Assembly (NCBI GenBank): GCA_028274465.1
Contig: CM051456.1
Location: 90,072,753-90,136,752 of the forward strand
Length of the DNA stretch: 64,000 nt
From: Plantago ovata
Lineage: Eukaryota > Streptophyta > Magnoliopsida > Lamiales > Plantaginaceae
Reading direction: 5' to 3'
In this document: positions 10,338 to 20,931 of the stretch, one piece after another
Layout of the letters: every line of letters starts with the position of its first letter
Position numbering within the stretch: the first letter of the stretch is position 1
Position numbers and translations under genes: made by a program
The notes under the pieces: model-generated
The model's database searches: none
What the model saw: the letters and a program-made list of their open reading frames with translations, nothing else
Told to the model about the DNA's origin: nothing

Positions 10338-10789
10338 ATTAACCATGCTAAATTAAGTAAAGCCCAATAACTAGTACTCTTAAGGTCCATAGAAATTTAG
10401 AATTTTAAGGACTATGTAAAAGAGGAACGTTTGCTGAAATATTTAGTGTAGGTACTAGTTAGGTTCTTAAGCTTGCTGATGATGAACTTTGTTTTTACAA
10501 ACAAACTATTGAAGACCTAGAATCGCTCAGAAAGTTGAAGATTCGAAGATTAAAGATTTAGAAGAATTCTGAGAAAGGTATCTACAAAGGCACATGTTTC
10601 TTCAGAAAGTGAGATTCTCAGCAACAGCTTGCAGAAGTGAAAATCTATATGACAGATTAGGTTATGTTTGCTGAAACTGAGACTGACCACTTACTGACAA
10701 TATATGTGACCTCCTTGCTGAAGAAGTACTTGCATTTTGGCTCCAATGTTCATATTTGAATTTGATTCAAAGAACAATAAATGCAAAGT
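10338..10789 (+). mobile_element. SIRE-like LTR, 5' part, inverted (plus orientation)
   Basis: Starts ATTAACCATGCTAAATTAAG and matches about bases 30-480 of the plus-oriented LTR at 42070. It therefore faces opposite to the LTR piece on its left. The LTR first bases and the polypurine tract expected between here and the env-position region are missing. Confidence 0.8.
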
Positions 10790-11037
10790 GATTAATGCAA
10801 TCCATGGCTAAATTAATTGTTACCCTTTTAGAGGTTTCTGATGTTGAATAAATCAGTTGATTAATGCAAGCATACTTGAATAATAAAACAGTAAGCATAA
10901 GTAGATTGCATAATCAAAAACCAATAAGAGTCAAAAGATTTATTGCTGATAGTTATCTTTCAGTAAGTTTACAAGAAAGTTCAGAGATAACTACACAAAA
11001 TCAGCAAATAAAACTAAACAAAGCTTTCACAAGGGAA
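10790..11037 (-). other. 3' untranslated remnant of SIRE-like element A
   Basis: Reverse complement resembles 41797-42050 of element F, which lies between the env-position ORF and the polypurine tract. No coding sequence seen. Confidence 0.6.
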
Positions 11038-12258
11038 TTAAGCTCTTTTAGCAGAAGATTTTCTCAGAATCTCCCTTACACTCTTCTCAGCAAGTGCAGA
11101 AAATTCAACACAGTCCTTTTCGTAATCTTCAAGTAGCTTACGGACTTCGAGCTGAATGATCCTTGCGTTCTTGCAGGCGGTATAATGCTGTTTTTCAACA
11201 TTCATTTCTTTGTAGTGCAACACCCACAAGTGCATGCCCCAATTGCTGGCATTGAGAAGTTGTGTATCTGAAATGCCTTTGTTAGCATGAATCTTCCTTA
11301 ACCAGAGAAGATCTTCTTCTTGATCCTTAGCAGTGAGATAGAAATACTCATAAGGAATCAATCCATATTTCTTCTTTGACTTCTTGGTTATAGGGTCAGA
11401 GTAATAGGCAACATCAATTGGTTTAATCAATTCAGGTTCTTGTTTTACATTCTTGCCAATTGAAGTTCTTCTTACCAAGACTTCCAGATTCAGCCATCTC
11501 CCAGCTATGTTTCTTGGGAAGGGAGGAGGATCCCTTTCTTTTCTTTTCACTTTTAATTCAATCCAAGCATACATTTGATTCAGTATAGCTGTTGGAAAGA
11601 AATCAGTTACCAATAAGTCTTCCAGCTTTAAGATCCAACAACCATGAACATTTCTGATCACATTTTGAGTAGTTTCCTCATTGCTGGGCTTTGTGTATTC
11701 AATTTCGGAGCCAATGGCAATGCTGGAAAGCCTCGTTTCTTCCTGTCTTTGCCTTCTTATTCTTGACTTTGCATTTTCTTGATCTCTTACTGAAGATCTT
11801 GAGTCAGAAGAGAAATGTTTTGAATGGCCAGACGGAGTTAGGGCTGTAATTGGTCTAGCTCTTATAGCTTGAGCTATAGTCTGATTGTCATCATCATCAT
11901 CATCTTCATTCAGATCTTGATGACTTTCAGTGTGACAGTATTCATGAGTTTCAGCAGAAGTTTTTCTCTTTTTCGGATTTGCTGAATTCAACTCAGAATC
12001 TGCTTCAGCTTGTCTTTTAGAACTTTGCTCTCTTTCAGCAAGAGGTTCTATTGTCAGTGGCGCTTCAGTAGGGGTTTTCTTTCTTGAAGATTTCTTTTGC
12101 TTATCTTCCCCCTTAGACATGGATTGCATCATTGGAGTAACTTGCAGAGAAAAGAACTCATTGCAATTTTCAGCAAGAGTACTTAGGCTATTGTACTTCG
12201 TGATAATTGCCTGCTGATCAGAGGTCAGCTTTGACAATTCTTGATTGATACTCACCAA
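11038..12258 (-). pseudogene. SIRE-like env-position ORF, C-terminal part
   Basis: A 406-residue frame: a coiled-coil-like start (INQELSKLTSDQQAI), a Ser/Lys/Glu-rich middle with an Asp run, then a compact part (VHGCWILKLEDLLVTDFFPT, LIPYEYFYLTAKDQEEDLLW). It matches the plus-strand copy at 40609-41796 over its length, which supports a real ancestral protein. It overlaps the upstream frame (12252) in a different phase; the element F copy shows they were once continuous. I see no transmembrane segment or fusion peptide, so an envelope role is not supported. Function unknown. Confidence 0.65.
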
Positions 12259-13046
12259 GTTTTCCTCATGTCTGCGCTCTGTTTCGACTTTGTCTTCATG
12301 AAAGTCTGAGCCTTTTTCAATGCAGACTTTGCTAGTATGAGTGCTTGACTGACATCTTCTTCATAGCTTTTGTGGTATAGACTTATGTCTTTCTGAGCTA
12401 TGGTAAGAGAAGTAGTGCGTTTCAGCACAGTAGCCAGTATTATGCTGATGTCAAGCGGACTCTCAGCAAGCAGTGCATCATCTTCTGCTTTGCAGGCTTT
12501 GTGGACTTCCATTAATGCCAAAATTCTTGGAGTAAAATCCTCCACACGTGGAAACGGCACTAAAGTCGTGGTCAAGGAATGAACTTTAAGCTCAGTGGCG
12601 AATTGATCATCTCTGGTCAGCAAATGGCTTCTTAAGTCATCTCCTACATCATGTTCATGACCAGGAGGAGGAATTGTGACCACGGTTGGTTCACCTTTCT
12701 TTGATTGATCATCCTCATTTGCTGAAAGATCGTCTTCGTCATCAGATTCATCAAGGCCAGCAACCTTGGTTCCTAAATCTGCAGCTTCATTCCCTTTTGG
12801 TTGAGTGGTTGCTGATGGCAACGCTTCAGACTCAACAAATGGAGTTTCACCAGTAGTGACTTTTAATTGAGTAGTTGCTGAGAGCAATGTTTGAGACTCA
12901 AAAACTGGAGTTTCACCAGTAGTAGGTGGAAGGGAGGGGACTTCCTTAGGCTTCACTCCTGAAGATTGAGCAATGTCTAGATTTTGCGTATGCCTTGCAT
13001 GAATCTGTAGACTGCTTTGAAGTGCTCTTTGATAATCTTCATCCAA
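12252..13046 (-). pseudogene. SIRE-like env-position ORF, middle part
   Basis: 264 residues, low complexity, with an internal repeat (TTGETPVFESQTLLSATTQ and TTGETPFVESEALPSATTQ) and an acidic stretch DESDDEDDLSANEDDQ. It ends in a motif conserved in element F (KSYEEDVSQALILAKSALKK). The frame is the same as that of 13089-13517, separated only by an in-frame TAA. A frameshift at its end separates it from the next part. Confidence 0.6.
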
Positions 13047-13088
13047 TTCTTCATCATCAAGGTTTGAATCAGTGACCTTGACATCGAG

Positions 13089-14069
13089 TTAAGATAACTC
13101 GGCATCAGAAAGCTTGCCTTTGCCTAGTTTCAAAGCAGTGCGCTTTCTGGCGTACTCTTCTTCAGTATCAGCGCCTTGTACAGGTGCTGGAGTACTTGTC
13201 TCAGCAGAAGCGGGATTGGATTCTTGTTGCTGACTTGGTGTTTGATCAGCTTGTTGATTGTCATGATGTTCAGTCTCAGCAACTGTCAGTTTAAGTCCAC
13301 CAGCATCAGGACTAGGACCTTGATTATCATCATCGTCATCCTTTTTATCCTTAGAATCTTTTCCTTCATCATCACTGGGATCTGTAGGAATGTTCTCATC
13401 TTCTTCTTCTTCATCATCGTCCGTCAGTATAACCAACTCAAGATGTTTGTATAGTGCAACACTCGTAACTTCCTCTTCTTCATTGATTTTGGTGGGGATC
13501 ATCCACCACGGGTACAAAGGAACCCTTGAGCATCACAGCTTGTTCAGCGGAGAGGCACTCTTGAATTTGGCTTTCATATTCTCTCTGATTAGAGCAATCA
13601 GACTTGAGCTCATGAGCTGAAAATATGTCAACTCTTCTGGAAGTATGGAGTGCACAAAAGTCTCGAGTTTCAGCAGAGAAATTCTCTTTTTTTCGTTGGA
13701 TAGATGAAGATGAAGGTCAGAAAAGTCCATCCTTCTGTACCTTTGCCAGTTGCTGACAGACTTAGCAACTCTGGACAAGGTAGTTTTCTTGAAGTCTGAG
13801 TAAAGTTCTTCAGAACTCACTTTCGGATCTTCAGTGATATGAACCACTTCAGTGGTCTCTTTTTGAGCCTGAAAAAGAATAAAATTAAGTTCAGTAAAGT
13901 TTTGGATAATAGTTTTAGAGTCCAAAGCTGGAACATGATTTACCTGCTGAGACTCAGCAAGCTCATGTTGCACACTTGTTTGTGCTGGTACTATTTCCAT
14001 TGCTTCAGGAGCTTGAGAAGCATCCTTGAATTGTTCATCCTGAAATAATTTTAAGCTAGATACAAGCAC
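13089..14069 (-). pseudogene. SIRE-like env-position region with intron-like segment
   Basis: Two open stretches in one phase (14069-13533 and 13517-13089) broken by stops. Gln/Glu/Thr-rich with a strongly acidic run (DDDEEEEDENIPTDPSDDEG). The segment 13869-13943 is bounded by CAG|GTAAAT and TTTTTCAG|GC, is 75 bases long and could be an intron read through by the frame. Part of the same ancestral ORF as its neighbours. Confidence 0.5.
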
Positions 14070-14255
14070 TAAGTTTTCAAACTTAGTTGAATTACGAAAA
14101 ATTTTATCTACCTACTGAGCAGGAGGTGTGGTTTCTAGTGCAGAGGCTTCAGCAACCTTCTGACTTGTATCTTGAGAAGTCTGTAAAGAAATCATTATAT
14201 TAGCAAAAGAATGAGTTTTAGATAGTGAAGTTTTGCTTATGGTTGAGTTAACTAC
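14040..14255 (-). other. Two further intron-like GT-AG segments in the env-position region
   Basis: On the minus strand 14255-14181 starts CAGCAG|GTAGTTAAC and ends TTCTTTACAG|AC (75 bases); 14111-14040 starts GTAGATAAA and ends TTATTTCAG|GATG (72 bases). They enclose an exon-like stretch of 69 bases whose frame ends CAG TAG. Each is T-rich before AG. Together with 13869-13943 this makes three short introns in a row, judged from sequence only. Confidence 0.5.
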
Positions 14256-14432
14256 CTGCTGAAGAAGGACAGGTGGTGACTCAGTCCTTTCAGCAATGAC
14301 AGCTTCTTCAGTATCTGGGACTTTTTCTTCAGCAGACTTCTTTTCTTGCTCTGTTTGAGAAAGTTGTGCGGGTTCAGCAATCTCCCTTGTCTCTGAAATG
14401 ACAAGTTGAGCAGAGACATCTTGACCCTTGAG

Positions 14433-14933
14433 TTAACTACTTGTCATGAAAACATCTACCGATTTGTTGGAGTTGTCATCAATCTCCAAATCCATTTGCT
14501 GGCTCAGTTCTGTCAGCACCAGCTGAACTTTGTCAATGGATGTTTTCGGTGAACTAGGTCGAGTATTCTCAGCATCATGGGATGCATCGTCGAATAGTGT
14601 CTCTTGTGGTGTTTCAGCAATCTCTAGGACTTGAACCATTGCAGTCTCAGCAACTGGTTCTTCAGCAACTTGATGAGTTGCTTGTTCAGCAGCCATCTTT
14701 TCAGCATTAGCAGCATCAGCAAGTGTTGCGGTTCTTATATCAGCAGCAATATCAATTGCTGGTTCCAGAGTCTGATCATCTAGATTATCTACAATGTAGA
14801 TATCTGGGATTGAGGCAGGAATTTCGTTTCCACTGCCTTGTGTTCTCATCTCAGCAGATGTATCAACATTGAGTTGATTGTTGAAGGCTTCCGCAAACAC
14901 TTCAACATTACTGACGTAGGTTTCAGTAACCAC
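14433..14933 (-). pseudogene. SIRE-like env-position ORF, Ala/Glu-rich part
   Basis: 166 residues, acidic and Ala/Thr-rich (VAEEPVAETAMVQVLEIAET). Much of the repetition comes from the codon string GTTGCTGAA, that is the heptamer TTGCTGA, dense here. The phase matches the parts downstream. No recognised domain. Confidence 0.55.
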
Positions 14934-14944
14934 TTCATCAACAT

Positions 14945-16333
14945 CTACTGGAACTTGTGTTTCAGCAACTGCGGGAGAATCATCCGAAAGATCATGGACA
15001 ATAGGTACTGACTTGCGAGCCAGTGTTTTCTTTCTTGGGTTACTTGTCCTTTTTCTCTTGGGGACGGGGTTAGCTGATGACGCTGCAGTCTGAGTGTCAT
15101 CATCAGCTTTCCTCTTTTACTTCTTAGATTTTCAAGTTTCTCTCCAGCAACAGCGTCAGTAGTTGCATTTTCAGCAACGGCTTTTGTACACTTACCTTGT
15201 TGATCACCATCTACAACAGTTTCATCAACAACGTTTTCAGCTGTTGGAACATTTTCTTGTTGAGTAGTGGTGATAACATCTGCAGCTGTTGTATACCTTT
15301 CTTGCTGACTTGTGCTGACAACATTTGCAGCTGTTGTCTTCTTTGATTTTTCCAGTTTCTTATCAGCAAGCTTAGGTGCATTTTGCTTGTAGAAGGCTCT
15401 TCCCACATTGCATACTGATTTCTTAATCGGCAATGGGTTTCTCAGCTGAATCCTGAAGTGTTCAAGGATATAGCATATCTTTAGTCCATACATGACTGGG
15501 AAGGTAGGTGAGACCTTGTTGTCTTCAACCTTAACCTTGAATTTAGTAACACAATCAACAAGTCTGTTGAAAATGTACTTTGCCCAGTTGAGCTCTGTTT
15601 TGTTCTCATATATATGCATCAGTAGCGGCCACCTTCTCAAGCCTACTTGGTCTATTCCTCCGACTTGGGAGTCTAAGACTTTGATTAGTAGCAGAGCTAC
15701 TAGACCAAGTGAATGGCAGAGATACTTCCTCTTAACGTGCTTTGTCCAAGTCAGGGGAGCAATCTCTCCTTTCTTCATTTTCTCATTTCTGACATCACTG
15801 TAGAAGGCTTCTATTTCTTCGTCAGTGGCAGTGATGTCATCTTCAGTTCCAGTGGTCGGAATATGAAAGATGTCGGCTAAATCAGTCCATTTCAGGACGA
15901 TTTGCACATTCTGAACTGTGGTGAAGATCACTTTTTCAGTGACTCCTTGACCATCAGTTAGGGTCTGTATTTCTGCATTATTGTAGAACTCCATTGTATC
16001 TAACATACTCACTTTCTTAGGATGAGCTGTTATAAAGAGAGTGAGGCCTTGCTGTTTTATCAGGTCAAGCGCCTCCTCATTATCACCGTCAAGTTCTTGT
16101 TCATAGAAGTATCGGATATACTTCTCTTTGGCAAAACCACCCCATTGCATCATCATCTCACACTTTGCAGTGTCTAGATATGCAGGCGGCATGGGTTTCT
16201 CGGTTATTCTATCGTTTTTCAACACAACTTTCACTGTGTTGGTCACCGGAGTTATCACCGGAGCAGTGCTTTTTCCAGCACTGTCAACCTTAGATGATTT
16301 TGATGTCTTAGAGGACTGTCTCTTTGGTGCCAT
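14945..16333 (-). pseudogene. SIRE-like env-position ORF, N-terminal part
   Basis: 462 residues from MAPKRQSSKTSKSSK. A basic, Ser/Lys-rich start leads into a folded region (KCEMMMQWGGFAKEKYIRYF, VSMLDTMEFYNNAEIQTL, TWTKHVKRKYLCHSLGLVAL) that by eye resembles the 'putative plant transposon protein' domain found in many plant retroelements. The tail is a degenerate repeat of TTAADV..QQE units. It starts about 900 bases after the RNase H stop. Assigned by position and by the element F copy; function unknown. Confidence 0.6.
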
Positions 16334-17244
16334 TTCTTTTATAGGGTGATAAATGTGTACGAAAAAGATTACTTTGCTTTTTGACCGGAGGTACAGTAGA
16401 TTCAGGCTAAAATTTGCAGAGAAAGGAAATGTGAGTTAAAGAATTTTGTCTTTCTCTAACTCCTTGTTTATATAGTGTCTCTGATGTGCAAGAAGCTCAA
16501 TTGATTTTGAGTTCTCAACAAGGGTAAATTAGAGATTCAATAGTGTTAGTGGAGCCTTTGCATTAAATGCGTAGTGGCCCACTAGCAAAAACCGTCAGAG
16601 CACTCTTTCTCTTTGCAATGTTAACCGTTAGATCAAAAACGCCTTTTAATCAATGGCCACGATTGTATTTCATGTCATGATTATTAGCGAGTTTATCTGT
16701 GCCCGATTAACGTCACAAATTGATTTTACCTAGATTTATGGGATTTGATTGCTTGCTGAAGTAAACAAGAATCTTTTCAGCGAGTTTGTGTAACCAGCCT
16801 TGTTACTTGCTGAAAGTTCCCCCTTAATCAGACATCTCAAATTTCTTTAAGTTAAAAGATATGTCTGAGTTCCCGTATCAGCAAATTCTTTTTATCTTGA
16901 GATATCTTTTGGTAGAATCTGAGAAGTGAGTTTGCTCTTTTCTGAGTTCCCGTCTCAGAATTTTCCTTTGATACTTGAATACCTGTTTCAGTATCTTTGA
17001 TTGTCTGAATGCCTGTTTCAGCAATCTTTAAGGTTTTTCTCTTACTGAGTGCCCGTCTCAGCAAGTGATCAAGTTTCCTAACAAATACCCGTTTTGAAGG
17101 AATTACTTGTTGTATGCCTTTTTCAGCAATCATATAGTGACTTATCATTTCTTTTCAGAAGAAATCAGTGGAAGAAGCTTTTATTCAAGTAAGAATACTT
17201 TTGCTTGCTGAATGTCTGTTTCAGCAATCTGCCAATTGTATCCC
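16334..17244 (-). repeat. Pol to env-position spacer with degenerate short repeats
   Basis: Between about 16860 and 17240 the motif YGCCYGTYTCAGCAA, or close variants, recurs at least seven times at irregular 30-60 base spacing. A minus-strand open frame (17148-16852) translates it as repeated TGIQ units (AETGIQTIKDTETGIQ), which I take as a by-product of the repeat. The rest of the spacer is AT-rich without a gene. Confidence 0.55.
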
Positions 17245-18027
17245 TTATTGAGGTAATTCAATCAATCCAAGGTTATACCTTAGCATTGCGAATCTATTAT
17301 CTGGTAGGGGCTTGGTAAAGATGTCAGCAAGTTGATCATCAGTACCCACTTTTACAACCTCAATATCTCCTTTTTCCACATGATCTCTAATGAAATGATG
17401 TCTAATATCAATGTGCTTAGTCGTTGAGTGGAACTCAGGATTTTGCGTGATAGCAATAGCACTTGTATTATCACAAAAGATTGGTGTTTTCTTTGCAGAA
17501 ATACCATAATCTCTTAATTGTTGCTGAATCCATAGGATTTGAGCTGTGCAACAACCAGCCGCAATGTACTCAGATTCAGTAGATGAATTAGCAACACAGG
17601 TTTGCTTCTTGCTGAACCATGATATTAATCTAGTACCCAAAAACTGACAAGTTCCAGAGGTACTTTTTCTATCAAGAGTTGATCCTCCATGATAAGCATC
17701 AGAATAACCAACCAATTCAAGTCCAGAATATTTAGGATACCATAATCCAACATTGACTGTACCTTTGACATATTTCAGTATCTTAAGTGCCCTTTTGTAG
17801 TGTGATTCTCTTGGATCAGATTGGAATCTTGCACACACACAAACAGCATACTGAATGTCAGGTCTACTTGATGTTAAATACAACAAGGAACCAATGAGCT
17901 TCCTATACTTGTGTTCTTCAACACTTTTATCTTCTTTAGTATAGCCCAATTTGGTACCAACACTCATAGGGATCTTTTCAGATTTTTCTTCCTCTTTGAT
18001 CCTAAACTTTATGAGCATTTCTTTCAC
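17245..18027 (-). pseudogene. SIRE-like pol: RNase H
   Basis: 260 residues. Starts in the RT connection (KYRKLIGSLLYLTSSRPDIQ) and covers the copia RNase H: GYSDAYHGGSTLDRKSTSG with the first Asp, SSTESEYIAAGCC with the Glu, IFCDNTSAIAI, and the conserved tail KHIDIRHHFIRDHV..TDDQLADIFTKPLP. Ends with TAA followed by GGG. The frame differs from the RT because of a 4-base deletion near 18050. Confidence 0.92.
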
Positions 18028-18041
18028 ATACTTTGCTTGAT

Positions 18042-19349
18042 TTATGAATATTCTTTGAGTTGCTTGACTTGCAATCCTAGTAAATAATTCAATTTTCCCA
18101 TCATACTTATTTCCAATTTATTTGTCATGAGTTTGGCAAAATCATCACAAAGTTGTTTGTCCTTAGATCCAAATATTATGTCATCCACATAAATCTGAAC
18201 TAAGAGTATTTTACCATTATGGTTCATTGTAAACAAGATTTTGTTAACTTCTCCTTTCTTGAAACCATTATCCAGCAAGAACTTGGCCAAGGTATCATAC
18301 CAAGCTCTAGGTGCTTGCTTTAGACCATATACAGCTTTCTGAAGCTTGTATACCATCTTGGTTTCTGAGGGAAGTTCAAAGCCAGGGGGTTGTTCTAAGT
18401 AGACTTCTTCAGCAAGTTCACCATTCAAGAATGCACTTTTAACATCCATTTGATAAACAATGAAGTCATTGTGAGCAGCAAAGGCCAAGAAAAGTCTAAT
18501 TGCATCCAATCTTGCAACTGGTGCATAAGACTCATCATAGTCCAATCCTTCAGTCTGACAGTAACCTTGAGCAACTAAATGTGCTTTGTTTCTTGTTACT
18601 TCACCAGACTCACTCAGCTTGTTTCTGAACACCCACTTTGTACCAATAGCTTTCTTGCCTTTAGCAAGAGGTACAAGTTTCCAGACTTTGTTCCTTTCAA
18701 ATTGATCCGGTTCTTCTTGCATTGTCTTGATCCATTCAGAATGCTTTAGAGCTTCTTCTATGGTCTTGGGTTCAATTTCTGAAACAAAGCAAGAGAAAAA
18801 AGATTCTACTTCTACGACGTTTGCTTCTTCGGCAAGTCCATGAGTAGCAGAAACTTTGGATCTAGTCACTTGGCGTTTGTCAATATCACCAATCATATCC
18901 GTAGAGGGATGATCTCTAATCCATTTGTTAACAAGCGTTCTGCTATTTGGATCTGGATACGTTTGCTCATCAGCATGTGACTCTTCAGCATGTACTTGTT
19001 CAGTACTACTAGTATTTTGTGTCTCTGCTGAGATTGGTTCATCAGCAACTGCTTGTTCAGCATTGCTAGATTGTGGTAACTCATCAGTAGGCACGGGAGG
19101 TTGCGTAGTTTCAGCAACATCCGGAGCAACTGCGTCTTTTGCTGGAAATTCTTTGTCATGAACTATATTTATATTGTCATGACTTGGGGGAGGAGAGTCA
19201 TTGTCAGAATCATCATTTAGTTCAATTGACTTGATTTGCCTAGCATTAGATTCAGTTCTTTGCTCATGTATGATTAGCTTTTTCATACATTCTGATATTT
19301 CTTCTTCAGTAGGCACTCCTTGTGTCTTTTCGTAGAATACAACATCCAC
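18042..19349 (-). pseudogene. SIRE-like pol: reverse transcriptase
   Basis: 435 residues. A Pro/Thr/Glu-rich linker (about 1-150) follows integrase; RVT_2 follows with [48 protein letters not shown] and the catalytic YVDDIIFGS. It ends LKEYS through a 4-base deletion where the related fragment at 9138-9376 reads LKDGIFLNQAKYA. The start is set by frame after a break with integrase at about 19350. Confidence 0.93.
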
Positions 19350-20632
19350 TGATTCTTCGATCTTTGTGCCTTTTTGTTGTAAACTCTATAAGCTTTACTA
19401 TGCAAGGAGTAACCAAGAAATATCACATCGTCTGCCTTTGGTTGAAATGTTCTTAGGTATTCTCTACCATTATTAAGAACGAAACACTTACAACCAAATA
19501 CTCTTAGATGAGTGATATTAGGAGGTCTTCCAACAAACAACTCATACGGAGTTTTGTTGTATTCCTTAGTAATCAGACATCTGTTTTGAGTGTAACAGGC
19601 GGTATTAATCGCTTCAACCCAGTAAGCCTCACTTATTTCAGTGTCAGCAAGCATTGTTCTTGCAGCTTCTTTTAGGGTGCGATTCTTCCTTTCAACAACA
19701 CCGTTTTGTTGTGGTGTCCTTACCGAGGATAACTGATGTTGTATGCCTTTTGAAGTGCAATACTCATTTATGTACTGGTTTACAAACTCAGTACCATGGT
19801 CTGTCCTTATGACTTTTACCTTGTCATTTTTCATGACTTCAAGCTTATTCAGCAAGTTAGGTATTTCAGTCCTTGTTTCAGATTTGTGTTTGATAAATAC
19901 TACCCAAGTGAATTTTGAATAGTCATCTACCACCACTAGACCATACTTCTTACCAGCATAGCTTGTTGAAGAAGATTCAAACAAGTCCATGTGCAAGAGT
20001 TGTAAAGGTTTTGTAGTTGACGGTACTGGCTTGTTCTTAAAAGAAGATTTGGTTTGCTTACCTTGCTGACATGCATTGCAAACACCATCCTTCTTAAAAG
20101 TAACCTTAGGTAATCCAACTACAAGTGCCTTTTTAGACAACTTATTCAGCGTCTTGAAGTTTAGGTGACTTGTTCGTTTATGCCATAACCATGCTTTTTC
20201 AGCAAGGCAATCGTGATCTGAGACAAGGCATTTTTCAACGATTGCTGAAGACCAATCTACGGTGTACAATCCTCCTGGTCTTCTGGCAATCATAATAACC
20301 TTCTTTGTCTCAAAGTCTATAAGTTTACATTCATCACTTTTGATTTTGATGAAGTATCCTTTGTCAGAAAATTGACTCATGCTGAAAAGGTTAAACTTAA
20401 GATTTTTGACATAAAGAACTCCCGTAATGGTATTGCATCCTAACTTCACGTCACCATAGCCTTTTGTAGAACCAGAGCCTCCACCAGCAAACCTTATTGT
20501 TGGACCTTTAGACCACCGTCTATAGTTTATAAGGTTTTTCTTGTTGCCCGTCATGTGCTTTCCACAACCACTGTCAAAGTGCCAGATTGCATCGTTTGTC
20601 TCCGTGGCTGAAGTCTGCACAATCAAGGGCAA
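19283..20632 (-). pseudogene. SIRE-like pol: protease and integrase
   Basis: 449 residues. Protease active site in WHFDSGCGKHMTG near the start; GAG-pre-integrase zinc region (KAWLWHKRTSHLNF, then CNACQQGKQTKSSF); integrase core with LHMDLFESSS, RTDHGTEFVNQY and TPQQNGVVERKNRTLKE; then the copia-specific LRVFGCKCFV and [17 protein letters not shown] single-base change near 19360 throws the end out of frame. A second copy is at 35528-36350. Confidence 0.93.
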
Positions 20633-20926
20633 ACAAGTTAATTATCCAATATTGGATGTCCATTAACATGTTCAAGAATGCGTCCAGTGCAAACCCAAGT
20701 CTTAAGTTTTTCAACTTTGACTTGTTTTCTACTTGTTGAGGAACTCGGAGGTTTTGAGCCAAAAGACTTTTGATTCGTGCTGATCAAATCCACTTTCTGA
20801 TGTGGTGTCTTGCTCGGTTGACCTTTTTGCTGAACATACTTTTCAGTAAGTTCTTTTCTAGCAAGGTTCCTTCTAGCCCTAGCATTTTGAGTCTTGTCAG
20901 AACTCTTAGGCTTGATTTTGTTCATC
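20574..20926 (-). pseudogene. SIRE-like gag-pol linker
   Basis: Lys/Ser-rich segment (KPKSSDKTQNARARRNLARK, then TWVCTGRILEHVNGHPILDN) between gag and protease. It matches 36370-36660 of element B. It is cut on the right by the solo LTR at 20932. Confidence 0.75.
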
Positions 20927-20931
20927 TCTTT

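Noticed and set aside
13176-13620. Plus-strand Ser-rich frames
   Set aside because: They are the complement of the Asp/Glu-rich minus-strand region.
11038-16333. Calling the SIRE-like region a true envelope gene
   Set aside because: No signal peptide, transmembrane segment or fusion peptide seen; only its position is env-like.
17242-17250. Readthrough at the SIRE-like pol stop, as known for SIRE1
   Set aside because: The stop is UAA followed by GGG, not the UAG-CARYYA context, and another stop follows soon.
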